64,000 nucleotides of DNA from a virus. The position numbers were made by a program, and so were the translations under genes. This document shows, piece after piece, positions 25,811 through 33,581 of this stretch. The notes under the pieces are model-generated. The model ran no database searches and was not told where the DNA came from. It saw only the letters and a list, made by a program, of their open reading frames with translations. Numbering within the stretch: position 1 is the stretch's first letter; the number at the start of each line of letters is the position of its first letter. The stretch is from positions 32,020 to 96,019 of IMG/VR virus record IMGVR_UViG_3300038468_000170; one strand, 5' to 3'.

Positions 25811-25965
25811 TGTAGCTTCCGTGCCTCCGCCACTGAGTAGTCGATCAAAGTTACGATCACGGACACAACCAGCATCACACTAACGTACTGCCAACCGTGA
25901 AAAAATGTCCACAAAGACAAGGCTGTCACAAGCTGCGCGAAGAGTATTCGAATCGCTTGTCTCAT
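25807..25965 (-). CDS. Very small membrane protein
   Basis: 52 residues. The ATG at 25965 shares its A with the upstream TGA (TGATG), and the stop overlaps the kinase start. Two hydrophobic segments (~6-21 and ~26-43) are followed by a charged tail ARKLQ. The tight coupling on both sides supports it as real despite the length. Function unknown. Confidence 0.6.
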   Translation of the reverse strand: MRQAIRILFAQLVTALSLWTFFHGWQYVSVMLVVSVIVTLIDYSVAEARKLQ

Positions 25966-26390
25966 CACCGTGGCCTCCCCGACCGCGCGAACTTCTCCTG
26001 CGCCTCGATGGCTAGGTCGAGGCACTCGAGCACGTCGAGACCGAGGTCGTCGATCCAGCGAATCGTCGAGAAGAGGACGTTGCCTAGCTCTTTCTTGAGC
26101 TCTATGGTCTGCAACGGTTCCGAACACTCACGAATGCGTCGGTAGCCCATACCCGCAGGCGGAAGCGGCCCGCTGTTCTCTCCTTCGATGATGGGCGGCC
26201 CGTACCACGGACCGTTGCCGTGGTCTCGAACGATGCGCGCGATGTTGCCGACGCTAACCATGAGCCGCACTGCGATCTCCGTTAACGACAACTCGGTGCC
26301 CCAGATTTGCCACCCTTGAACCCGAAGCGCCGAGAGCCCGGCGTGCACCTGCTCTCGAATTTGCGGGTGTATTCGCATGTCGACTTGCAT
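25965..26390 (-). CDS. MazG-like nucleotide pyrophosphohydrolase domain protein
   Basis: 141 residues from the ATG at 26390. The C-terminal ELKKELGNVLF...IDDLGLDVLECLD...AQEKFARSGRPR follows the ELGDvL and DLGLDLeev pattern of MazG-type all-alpha NTP pyrophosphatases. The usual first EExxE helix is not clear, and the N-terminal ~85 residues look like an unrelated HTH-like part (LTEIAVRLMVSVGNIARIV). Its place with other nucleotide genes fits a dNTP house-cleaning role. Activity is uncertain. Confidence 0.5.
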   Translation of the reverse strand: MQVDMRIHPQIREQVHAGLSALRVQGWQIWGTELSLTEIAVRLMVSVGNIARIVRDHGNGPWYGPPIIEGENSGPLPPAGMGYRRIRECSEPLQTIELKKELGNVLFSTIRWIDDLGLDVLECLDLAIEAQEKFARSGRPR

Positions 26391-26539
26391 CACTTCTGCT
26401 CCTTTTCCGGCGCGCTCTTCGTGATTCGCAACGACTCCAACGTCTTCTGCATTTCCCGAAAAGCTCGTTCAGCGGAAACTTCGAGCGCCTCGATCAGTTG
26501 TTCACGGGTCGTCTCGCCTTTGAAATACTGGTCGTTCAT
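26390..26539 (-). CDS. 49-residue internally deleted paralogue of the gene at 27424
   Basis: ATG at 26539 overlaps the upstream stop (ATGA) and the TGA shares its A with the next ATG. The sequence is MNDQYFKGETTREQLIEAL, then REMQKTLESLR and APEKEQK. These match the first ~20 and last ~27 residues of the 100-residue protein at 27424-27726, whereas ~50 middle residues are missing. DNA similarity in both ends is high, so the deletion is recent relative to other paralogues here. Confidence 0.65.
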   Translation of the reverse strand: MNDQYFKGETTREQLIEALEVSAERAFREMQKTLESLRITKSAPEKEQK

Positions 26540-26850
26540 TCGCGCACCTTGTTCGCATCGTGCCAGAGCTTCTTATCGAGCATGGCAGAACCGAGTTCGA
26601 CTAGTACATGTCCGAGGGCGATTGCTTGCCGACCAATTAGTTGGCCGGAAAATTCTGGATCCCCATAAGCATCGTACGAACGCGGAACCTCGAGATAGAT
26701 GACGCGCACGGCATGATCCTCCGTGTCAGCTACGCCCATCACACGGACGCCATGAAGCTCGGCGAGTTTGAAAATCTGTTTCATGTCTATCCGGTTAACT
26801 CCCAAGCCCCCAACCCCTTGGGGTCCGCCTGATTCCAGCCGGACCGTCAC
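26536..26850 (-). CDS. Small hypothetical protein
   Basis: 104 residues. The GTG at 26850 overlaps the upstream stop (GTGA), so I prefer it to the internal ATG at 26784. The conserved-looking core is FKLAELHGVRVMGVADTEDHAV. The C-terminus is helical (LGHVLVELGSAMLDKKLW). No family is recognised. Confidence 0.55.
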   Translation of the reverse strand: MTVRLESGGPQGVGGLGVNRIDMKQIFKLAELHGVRVMGVADTEDHAVRVIYLEVPRSYDAYGDPEFSGQLIGRQAIALGHVLVELGSAMLDKKLWHDANKVRE

Positions 26851-27011
26851 TTGATCCCCGGGTATATAAGGTCACGCATCTGCGCTTCCTTCTCGGCCTT
26901 TTCTCTCCGAACGGCTTCGTTCCACCGTAGTTTGAAAGCAAAGCCCCACGCAGCGAGCGCCGGAACCCCAATGAGCCCCCAGACAAGCCACCCAATGTGC
27001 TGTTCTGTCAC
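26847..27011 (-). CDS. Small single-span membrane protein
   Basis: 54 residues. GTG at 27011, coupled at its end to the next gene (GTGA). An N-terminal TEQHIGW leads into a Trp/Leu/Val/Ala transmembrane segment (~8-26), then a charged helix KLRWNEAVRREKAEKEAQM. The layout resembles small phage accessory membrane proteins. Function unknown. Confidence 0.55.
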   Translation of the reverse strand: MTEQHIGWLVWGLIGVPALAAWGFAFKLRWNEAVRREKAEKEAQMRDLIYPGIK

Positions 27012-27022
27012 TTTCTGAACTC

Positions 27023-27118
27023 CTATCCCGGCCCACGCTCCGAGAAACAGCGTGGCGCCGACTCGTCAGGGAAGAGCCGCTGGAAGTCGGGGAGGGATTC
27101 GGGGAATTCAAGTTTCAC
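27023..27118 (-). CDS. 31-residue ORF resembling the start of an IS1595-type transposase
   Basis: GTG at 27118 overlaps the upstream stop (GTGA). The peptide contains LPDFQRLFPDESAPRCFSER, which resembles the segment just before the zinc ribbon of IS1595-family transposases (F-x-x-x-FPDE...), and then stops. No zinc ribbon, catalytic domain or terminal repeats follow. It is either a chance likeness or a remnant kept as a coupled leader. Confidence 0.35.
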   Translation of the reverse strand: MKLEFPESLPDFQRLFPDESAPRCFSERGPG

Positions 27119-27387
27119 TGTGGATCACCGTCGTTGCGAACGTCCGCGTTTTTACCCGCCAACATCCCCTTCCACATCGTAACAGCTTTGCTCACGTTTC
27201 CCGGCGTTAGCGCGATTGCCAGTAGGCCGGCAACCCCCACGTGTGCTGCGGTGAAGTAGTGGCCGTCTTCGTCGTGGTACAAGGAGCGCATGGCGCCGCA
27301 TAGTATCCAAAAGCCGGTTCCGGCGGCGCCGCAAACCAGAACGAACAGCGTCAAGTCCGGCACGGACAAGTGTCGTCCTCTACGCAT
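27115..27387 (-). CDS. Small membrane protein
   Basis: 90 residues from the ATG at 27387. A TTG at 27408 is an alternative. Two hydrophobic segments (~10-30, ~51-65) flank a short HDEDGHYF loop. The C-terminus is polar. It overlaps the next small ORF by 4 bases. No family is recognised. Confidence 0.55.
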   Translation of the reverse strand: MRRGRHLSVPDLTLFVLVCGAAGTGFWILCGAMRSLYHDEDGHYFTAAHVGVAGLLAIALTPGNVSKAVTMWKGMLAGKNADVRNDGDPQ

Positions 27388-27423
27388 TGCCGTGCCCCAC
27401 AAGAGCAATATCGACGTCTGTGT

Positions 27424-27726
27424 TCATTTTGGCTCCTTTTCCGGCGCTCTCTCGTGGTGTCGCAACGACTCCAACGTCTTCTGCATTTCCCGAAGAGCCC
27501 GTCCAGCGAGCTCGACAGCGGCGTCTCGTTCGGCGCGTAGTTTCTCTACTTCGCCTTTGAAATCGGGCGTCAGATCGGGGAACGTGAACACCTGATTGGG
27601 GCCTTCGTCAAGATACGCATCGAGCGCGTCCACGACGTCGTGCGCCTGTGCGTCTGTCATCACGGCCTTGAGCGTCTCGATCAGTTGCTCACGGGCCGTC
27701 TCGCCCCTGAAATACTGGTCGTTCAC
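27424..27726 (-). CDS. Hypothetical helical protein (full-length paralogue)
   Basis: 100 residues from a GTG at 27726 that overlaps the ParB-like stop (GTGA). The parts are NDQYFRGETAREQLIETL (1-20), an acidic middle ending PDLTPDFKGE, and a long helix with REMQKTLESLR and APEKEPK. A shortened copy lies at 26390-26539. It is charged and probably coiled-coil. Function unknown. Confidence 0.6.
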   Translation of the reverse strand: MNDQYFRGETAREQLIETLKAVMTDAQAHDVVDALDAYLDEGPNQVFTFPDLTPDFKGEVEKLRAERDAAVELAGRALREMQKTLESLRHHERAPEKEPK

Positions 27727-28580
27727 GACTTCTCCCGAACCTTCCTCCACTCCCCGGTTCGAATCTGCTTCAGTAGCGACGCAGGAACGTCGCTCCAGGC
27801 TTGGTCGATCCACGCCGCGATATCCGTAGCCACCGCGTCTTCGGCCTTCTTGCTGATGTGTCCGTTCCTCTGTCCGTTGACGATCTCGCGCGCCTTGCCC
27901 GCGTTCCCACGACGCTTCTTGCCCGGCGCCCGAGGGGCGTTCTCGACGAGCTCCGTGACCTTGCTCTTGGCTTCCTCCGGCTCGAGTTTCGAGAGCTTGT
28001 AGCCCTCGCTCGCGGTGATCTTGCCGGCCTCGACCGCGTTCCTCACCGCTGCCGGCGCATCGAGCAGCGACAGCAGGTTCTTCACCGAGGTCACACTGAT
28101 TCCGAACAGCACCGCGATCTCCGCCTCGTCCCGGCCGAGATCGAGGTAGCGCTGCGCCTTCTTCGCACGCCCGAGCGGCGTGTCGTCCTGGCGGTGCTCG
28201 TTCTCGCTGATAAGGATCCCCATCGCGCCGTGCGAATTCGTACGGCGGACCATCGCCGGGACCCTGATCGGCTCGAGACCTTTCTTCTTCAAGCGTCGGT
28301 TCGCCTCACGGGCGGCCTTCACGCGCTGCCTGCCGACGACCACCTCGATCTTGCCCGTCTCTTGGTTTCGGGCGACCGTGACAGGCTCGAGGACGCCCTG
28401 AGGCACGCCGTCAGGGGCGTGCAACATGTTCAAGACGAGCGACTCGCTCACCGGCAAGTGCACGCGCTCGTCGTAGAGCGGGGACTTCTCGTCCGTGACC
28501 AAGACGAGGTCATCAGGGTCGAACATGTAGGCGTCTCGTTTGCCCTTCGCATTGAGAGCGTCTCTGGATGCTTTCGGCAT
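27723..28580 (-). CDS. ParB-like nuclease/partition domain protein
   Basis: 285 residues from the ATG at 28580, preceded by tandem GAAAGGAAA ribosome-binding sequences. The N-terminal ParB/Srx-type domain has VVVGRQRVKAAREA (the G-x-R-R box equivalent) and ISENEHRQDDTPLGRA. A central HTH follows (AVLFGISVTSVKNLLSLL). The C-terminal ~90 residues are basic and unlike chromosomal ParB dimerisation domains. I see no ParA nearby, so it may be a stand-alone phage ParB-like DNA-binding or CTP-binding protein. A 22-bp inverted repeat lies just upstream. Confidence 0.8.
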   Translation of the reverse strand: MPKASRDALNAKGKRDAYMFDPDDLVLVTDEKSPLYDERVHLPVSESLVLNMLHAPDGVPQGVLEPVTVARNQETGKIEVVVGRQRVKAAREANRRLKKKGLEPIRVPAMVRRTNSHGAMGILISENEHRQDDTPLGRAKKAQRYLDLGRDEAEIAVLFGISVTSVKNLLSLLDAPAAVRNAVEAGKITASEGYKLSKLEPEEAKSKVTELVENAPRAPGKKRRGNAGKAREIVNGQRNGHISKKAEDAVATDIAAWIDQAWSDVPASLLKQIRTGEWRKVREKS

Positions 28581-28610
28581 GGGGGTTTCCTTTCGATTTC
28601 CTTTCGTTCG

Positions 28611-28680
28611 GCCAAGCAAGGCCGGTAGCGCCTAAGGACTGGAGGGGGGATCAGTCGCGGCGCTACCGACCTTGCTGGGC
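28611..28680. repeat. Inverted repeat upstream of the parB-like gene
   Basis: Arms at 28611-28632 and 28659-28680 match at 20 of 22 positions by eye, with GGTAGCGCC and GGCGCTACC at the inner ends, and are separated by 26 bases. The repeat sits between the KGG-type gene and the parB-like start. It could be an autoregulatory or parS-like binding site, or an RNA hairpin that separates the two genes. Confidence 0.65.
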
Positions 28681-28693
28681 CGTCGTAAAGAGG

Positions 28694-28843
28694 TCACTTT
28701 TTTGCCCATCGCGCCCGCGCAGCCTTCCGTGCGATGTCGGAGCGCTTCTTCGGCGAGAGCACTCGGGCCCGGGCCACGCCCCCCTTCGAGCCTCCGAGCT
28801 TGCCTAGAGCAACGGCGGCGGGATTCTTCTTGGGCTTGGCCAT
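28694..28843 (-). CDS. Small basic KGG-type protein
   Basis: 49 residues from the ATG at 28843. It is almost entirely Lys, Arg, Ala and Gly: KKNPAAVALGKLGGSKGG followed by SPKKRSDIARKAARARWAKK. This matches a widespread small family with GGxKGG and IArkAAxARW motifs. Its members are thought to bind nucleic acid, but function is not established. A longer frame to 28888 adds an unlikely Cys/Tyr start. Confidence 0.75.
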   Translation of the reverse strand: MAKPKKNPAAVALGKLGGSKGGVARARVLSPKKRSDIARKAARARWAKK

Positions 28844-28888
28844 GGCCGGTCTATAGCAGCTCGTTCGTGCGCGGGCAAGCACTTTCAC

Positions 28889-30253
28889 TTACCTCAACAC
28901 CGTGAGCTTCTTCGACGCGCGCGTTACGGCCGTGTAGAGCCAACGCTTCCAATCTTCATTGTCCATGTAGCCGCCGCGCTCGGCGCAGACGACAAGATCG
29001 TCGAACTGCGAACCTTGCATCTTGTGCACAGTCATCGCGTAACCGAAGTCGAAGAGCGCACCCGCTTCGGAGAACGAACGAAGACCCGTCTCGCGCGAAA
29101 GTTCTTCGACGGACGAGAACGTCTTCTCGCGCCTGAATTGCTGATAAAGCATCTCGTAGGTGTGCGCTTTGATCTCGTCTTCAGGAAACGCGATCGAGCC
29201 CACGATATGTGTCTCGCTCTCTTCTCCTTTGTGGTTCTTCTTTATTTTCACATCGCTCTGGAGCACGCCGCGCATCCCATTGGCGATTGGCTGACGACCA
29301 CCCTCGGCCTTCATGTTGCGAAGACAGATGACGTGCTCGCCGGCAGAAAAAGGACCGCCTACGGTCCCTCGAGCGCGCCGTACCGCATCGTTCAAGCCGA
29401 CTCGTCGACGATTCGTGTAGCAAGCAAGACCCATCTCGAGAAGTCGTTCGGGCGATGCGTCCGCGTAGCGCTCTTCGATGAGCTCGTTGACGAATCGAAG
29501 CTGCCCGAAGCACACAGCGTCGCCACCGTCGAATATCTCCGGAAGCCGACCTTCCTCTCGGATCATCTTCGAGAGTGCGATGATCGGATTGCCTTCAGCC
29601 TGCCGATGAATCTTCTCAAGCCGCAGGTTCGGGTTCTTCATGAGCGAACCCGTGCCGCTGACGGGCGGAAGCTGTCCGTGGTCACCGACCGCAAGGATCG
29701 GCACGCCGTAACCGCGCAAGTCAGCGAGCATCCCATCGTCGACCATCGAAGCCTCGTCGACGATGATGAGTCCGTAGCTCCGATCGAGCGCTTCGCGACG
29801 GTGCCACCCTTTGCCACCGCACTCGACGCAGTTGCCGTTCTCGTCCTTCTCAGGATAGATGAACTTCTTCGTCACCTTGCCGTTCTCGTCGACGTCTTCG
29901 ACCACCTCCGGTTCGAGACACTCGCACGCCGCGTAAATGAGTTGATGGATCGTTCCACAGAAGGGTTTGTTGCTAGGCTCGCCATACATGCCGCGCTGCC
30001 GCTGCGCGAGGACGGTCTCGGTTCCTGCTGTTCGGAGTTTGCGACGAAGCACCGACGTCGCCTTGCCCGTGAAAGCGCAAAACGCCGGGAGCTCGATCTC
30101 GTTCGCAACAAGAGACACGAGCGTCGACTTGCCGCTGCCGGCGTAACCACCGAGCGAGAGCAAAGGTAGGTTAGGGTTGCTCACCCACCGCATGATGCTG
30201 TCGTAGGCGTTACGTTGATCGTTCGAGAGATTTTCGACGGTGATGTTGTTCAC
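28889..30253 (-). CDS. SF1 DNA helicase, RecD2/Dda-like
   Basis: 454 residues. I use the GTG at 30253, which has AGGAAGGA 7 bases upstream and overlaps the previous stop (GTGA). Motifs are I GGYAGSGKST, Ia FTGKATSVL, II IIVDEASMV, III AVGDHGQLPPV, IV IHRQ, V YAMTVHKMQGSQFD and VI YTAVTRASKKL. A Cys pair in VECGGKGW is an insertion between motifs Ia and II. The enzyme would unwind DNA 5'-3' in phage replication. It lies two genes downstream of the prim-pol. Confidence 0.92.
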   Translation of the reverse strand: MNNITVENLSNDQRNAYDSIMRWVSNPNLPLLSLGGYAGSGKSTLVSLVANEIELPAFCAFTGKATSVLRRKLRTAGTETVLAQRQRGMYGEPSNKPFCGTIHQLIYAACECLEPEVVEDVDENGKVTKKFIYPEKDENGNCVECGGKGWHRREALDRSYGLIIVDEASMVDDGMLADLRGYGVPILAVGDHGQLPPVSGTGSLMKNPNLRLEKIHRQAEGNPIIALSKMIREEGRLPEIFDGGDAVCFGQLRFVNELIEERYADASPERLLEMGLACYTNRRRVGLNDAVRRARGTVGGPFSAGEHVICLRNMKAEGGRQPIANGMRGVLQSDVKIKKNHKGEESETHIVGSIAFPEDEIKAHTYEMLYQQFRREKTFSSVEELSRETGLRSFSEAGALFDFGYAMTVHKMQGSQFDDLVVCAERGGYMDNEDWKRWLYTAVTRASKKLTVLR

Positions 30254-30735
30254 GATGAAATCCTTCCTGCACATACTGGGCCTAAGCCACTAGAAATCGA
30301 TTCCGGCGTGGTCAGCCGACGTCCACAAGCTCCGCAGCGCCCCTCATGGTAGACGGCAAGCTCCGGGTGCATCTTGCCGCTGATGAGCGTCTTCCAGACC
30401 CACGTGAACGCGACGGCGCTCGGTGCGTCGGAAGCGATGCGGCTCTTCTTACCGTGCGAGTACGTCGAGCGACCGAAGATGCATCCGAGATAGGTGTAGT
30501 CGCCATCGTTGTTCGAACCCGTGAGGACGGATACGAAGTGAGGAGACGGCCTGGTGTCGCCCTGACGGGCCTCGGCGAGTACGACGCGATAGGTGAACCG
30601 AGCACCCGTCTTGCGGCTCTGGAAAGTCACGTGAGCGTTGCCGGCGAGCAGAAACCGGACGGTCGCGGCAGGGTCGAGGAGTTCGGCGCGGGGGCCCGGG
30701 ACCTCATCTGGATTTTCTTGGAAAGCCGTCATCAT
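30250..30735 (-). CDS. DUF6011-like zinc-ribbon protein
   Basis: 161 residues from ATGATG at 30735. A TTG at 30771 would add 12 residues. The C-terminus has GRCGACGRRLTTPESISSG and GPVCAG, the Cys-rich ending of DUF6011-type phage proteins. The ~110 N-terminal residues (FTYRVVLAEAR, TYLGCIFG) look beta-rich. It is coupled to the helicase gene, so a role in replication or DNA binding is likely, but the family has no known function. Confidence 0.65.
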   Translation of the reverse strand: MMTAFQENPDEVPGPRAELLDPAATVRFLLAGNAHVTFQSRKTGARFTYRVVLAEARQGDTRPSPHFVSVLTGSNNDGDYTYLGCIFGRSTYSHGKKSRIASDAPSAVAFTWVWKTLISGKMHPELAVYHEGRCGACGRRLTTPESISSGLGPVCAGRISS

Positions 30736-30820
30736 GTTTGGTTGGACGAAGGGACGGTATTTTCGATTCAATTAATTCGTTAAATCAAGACTGGAACTCG
30801 TCGCGTACGACTGGAAAGAA

Positions 30821-30995
30821 GTGACGATGGTGACCCAAATGACGATGTTTCAGCCGTCAGCCCCAAAAAATCTAGGTGACGATGGTGACGATACCCCCCA
30901 TCAATTCTAAATGCGGGGAAAAATATTTTGGATGAGGGGCCCGAAAAATTCTGGGCCGACGGCTGAAACATCGTCATTTGGGTCACCATCGTCAC
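30821..30995. repeat. 43-bp inverted repeat with 14-bp iterons (candidate origin or regulatory hairpin)
   Basis: Arms 30821-30863 and 30953-30995 match at 42 of 43 positions by eye. The 14-mer GTGACGATGGTGAC occurs at 30821-30834, again at 30876-30889 inside the loop, and inverted at 30982-30995. The 89-base loop is AT-richer than its surroundings. It begins 8 bases after the prim-pol stop codon. Iterons next to a primase gene suggest an origin; a long RNA hairpin between two genes is the other reading. Confidence 0.7.
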
Positions 30996-31003
30996 CTTGC
31001 TCC

Positions 31004-33394
31004 TCACCAGGAGATGCGGCTGACGAACCACGGGGTGCCGCCTCCTTGTTTGGGCTTGTGGTCGAACCGTCGGCCCCCGACGTTCTTCTTCTTATACTTC
31101 CGGAGCTGCATGCTGATGAGCTTCGTCGTGAGCTTGTCGGGCGAACATTCACAGAGCTCCGCGAGGGCTTCCTTGAGCGCGGCGTGGGCGAACGCCCCGA
31201 CATGCATCTCGGCGAGGAGGTCTGAGACGAGCATGGGCTTGCCGAGCTTCTCCCATTCAATGAGCACGCGCTCGAGGACACCTAGCTCTGAATCTCCGCT
31301 CTCGACGAGTTCTCTGCGGCCATTGATCGGGTCCGGCATGCCGGCCCATACGAGCGCGCCTCGTACGATCCGGCTCCATTGCTCGAAGGAGCCCCACGAT
31401 GTCAACCTTTGATCAGGACAGCCTGCGGCGAAATAACCTCGTAACACGGTCAGGACGGCGCTCGCGAGCTTCGGCCGTTCGCGGTGCACGTGTGGGAGGA
31501 TTGGATCGTACTTGAAACCGGTTCGGTGCTCGGGATGCTCGAATGCGGTTTCTAGACGAACATGTAGAGCTCGACCGACGAGCTCGTTCGACAGGATGAG
31601 GTTTTGCGCTGTCACGAGCCAAAGCGCACGCATCGGCATCGCCACCATTTCGGTGACTCCGAGTCGTCGATCTAAAACAGCCATGCTCGTGATCACTCCT
31701 GCGAGCGTCGATGAATCGAGAACCCCTTCGACGTTGTCGAGTAGGATGATCGGATCTCCCGAGATCGCGAGCGACAAAATCCGCTTCCTCATTTCTTCCT
31801 CGTTCGTCTTCGACGTCCTAGGAAGGGATCTGCCGGAATAGATCTCCCCGATGATGTCTGCGAGATATGTTGCGCCGACCCGGCGTGCGTTCTTGTCGAG
31901 CACGCCAAACGGCACGCAGCCGTCGATCGTCGGGCGAGCGAACGGCGTGAAGAGCAAGGCCATCCACGCAGAGAAGTGCTCCTGGCTCACGAACGGGAAG
32001 TCCTGAACAATGTCGAACAAGGTCGCGATGGCCGTCGTTGCGTCGTCCAGGGTCGGCTCGGACGGGATCGGCGGGAAGTCGACGTTCGGTTCGTAGAAAA
32101 GCCCCGTCGCACGATCGTAGCCGGGTGTGTCGAGTATCGTTCCGTCTGGACGAAGCACCGGGCACTCGGTGATGCCTTCCAAGAACTTGACCCCGGGCCA
32201 TTCTCCGCGACAATGCAGCTCCGTGAGAGGATCGTCCGGAACGCCGCACGAGACCAACGTGGATTCTCCGCTGCTTGTTGTCTTCCAGCGTTGAAACGCA
32301 CAAGCGTGCGAAATGAGCCCGCGTGTTCGTGCTCTCGACATTTCGGAGATGATCGGAGCGTTCGCTTCTCGGCGGATTGGTTCTTCGTCTTTGCTTTTGT
32401 TCGGGTCACGAAGGATCTGCACGAGCTTCCAGCCTCTGTTGAACACGTTCGGTAGGCTCGCGAGTGCCGGGAGCATCTGATCGGCGACCTCGAGTTCGTC
32501 GAAGCCGCAGATGATGATTACGCGGTCGCCTGTTGGTTCTTTTCTGGCGGGGAGCCACTTCCTCGCCCGTGACACGAGCTTCTTGCCGCCCACTCCACCG
32601 CCTAACGGACGATCGGCGATGAGTTCCGTCACGCGGTTCCAGCTTGTGATCGGCTCTCCAGCGGCGAGCTTCTCGGCCGTTCCTTTGACTGTCGCCGCGC
32701 GCGCTCTCGGATTGTCCGAGCCACCTGCCCACGCTACGAGCCCTACGAACAGTTCGGCGTTCTCGGCGGACCATCCGTCTCGCAGAAGTCCTCCGCCGAG
32801 CGCGAGGCAGAAGTCGTGACGTCCTTTCTTGGGGAAGTACCGGGCGAGGAGGCACGCTGCCGCGAGTACGCCGACGGCGGCTTCTAAGGTGGCGCGTTCT
32901 ATATGTGGGATCTGTGCCGGGTCGGCGCCGTCCTCGAAATCTATGTATTCGCCGCTGACGTGGTGGCTCCCGGGGAAGACGGTCTGGACGCCGCCCGTAC
33001 GGAGCTCGACGATCGTCTTGCCGGCTCCGTCGATGTTCGGGTCCTCGAACTTCAGGTGTTTCGGGACGTCGGAGACGTAGAGCCAGTGCGACGCGCGCTT
33101 GCTCGGGCGGCCGAAGCGCCCCGGCGTCGCGGGCAGGAGATGAGGCGCCAGGGCGAGTGCCTCGGGGCAATCGATGTCGACGTCGACGAGATTTTTGGAC
33201 GCCTCCCCGAGAATGATCCCGATGTTCTGCGGCGCACCGTTGAAATAATGTGGCGCCGTCTCGTGCGTGATCCGCAGGTTCGTCCAGTTCGGGATCGTCG
33301 GCCCCTTCTCTCGATACGGAACCGGAATCGGTTGCCACCCTAGGTTGATGTACTCGAGCGCGAGATCAAAAACCGTGATGGGTGGTAACGACAC
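31004..33394 (-). CDS. Prim-pol with C-terminal helicase-like domain lacking a normal Walker A
   Basis: 796 residues. The N-terminal AEP primase-polymerase domain has DVDID (Asp71, Asp73), SHW (Ser102, His103) and VELR (Glu130). The C-terminal AAA-like domain (~470-700) has a clear Walker B IILLDN (~549-554), a sensor WLVTAQN, and VGRALHVRLE as a likely arginine finger. The expected GxxxxGKT at ~499-509 reads LDKNARRVGAT, with Ala in place of the Lys. The GTG start has GGAGGG upstream. It would prime replication, but helicase activity is doubtful. Confidence 0.85.
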   Translation of the reverse strand: MSLPPITVFDLALEYINLGWQPIPVPYREKGPTIPNWTNLRITHETAPHYFNGAPQNIGIILGEASKNLVDVDIDCPEALALAPHLLPATPGRFGRPSKRASHWLYVSDVPKHLKFEDPNIDGAGKTIVELRTGGVQTVFPGSHHVSGEYIDFEDGADPAQIPHIERATLEAAVGVLAAACLLARYFPKKGRHDFCLALGGGLLRDGWSAENAELFVGLVAWAGGSDNPRARAATVKGTAEKLAAGEPITSWNRVTELIADRPLGGGVGGKKLVSRARKWLPARKEPTGDRVIIICGFDELEVADQMLPALASLPNVFNRGWKLVQILRDPNKSKDEEPIRREANAPIISEMSRARTRGLISHACAFQRWKTTSSGESTLVSCGVPDDPLTELHCRGEWPGVKFLEGITECPVLRPDGTILDTPGYDRATGLFYEPNVDFPPIPSEPTLDDATTAIATLFDIVQDFPFVSQEHFSAWMALLFTPFARPTIDGCVPFGVLDKNARRVGATYLADIIGEIYSGRSLPRTSKTNEEEMRKRILSLAISGDPIILLDNVEGVLDSSTLAGVITSMAVLDRRLGVTEMVAMPMRALWLVTAQNLILSNELVGRALHVRLETAFEHPEHRTGFKYDPILPHVHRERPKLASAVLTVLRGYFAAGCPDQRLTSWGSFEQWSRIVRGALVWAGMPDPINGRRELVESGDSELGVLERVLIEWEKLGKPMLVSDLLAEMHVGAFAHAALKEALAELCECSPDKLTTKLISMQLRKYKKKNVGGRRFDHKPKQGGGTPWFVSRISW

Positions 33395-33581
33395 GCGGGG
33401 CGGCCCTCCGACGACGAGAAGTTTCCCTCGGCTCCGTCACTTACCGCACGAGGTACCAGCACAGGCTCATGACGGACCGAGGGATTTACGGAGGTACACG
33501 AGAAACGAAACCGAGTCCAGAAATTCTCTGGCAACAGAGAAAAAACTTGACCGGCTCTTCGACTTGAGCGAGATTCGTCTC
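33395..33581. promoter_or_regulatory. Divergent intergenic region between prim-pol and nuclease operons
   Basis: 187 bases separate the minus replication operon and the plus operon. It holds CCAGA-aattc-TCTGG and an overlapping TCTCTG-gcaa-CAGAGA stem near 33520-33540, then an A-run and TTGACC. Promoters for both directions must lie here, but I cannot fix them with confidence. Confidence 0.4.
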
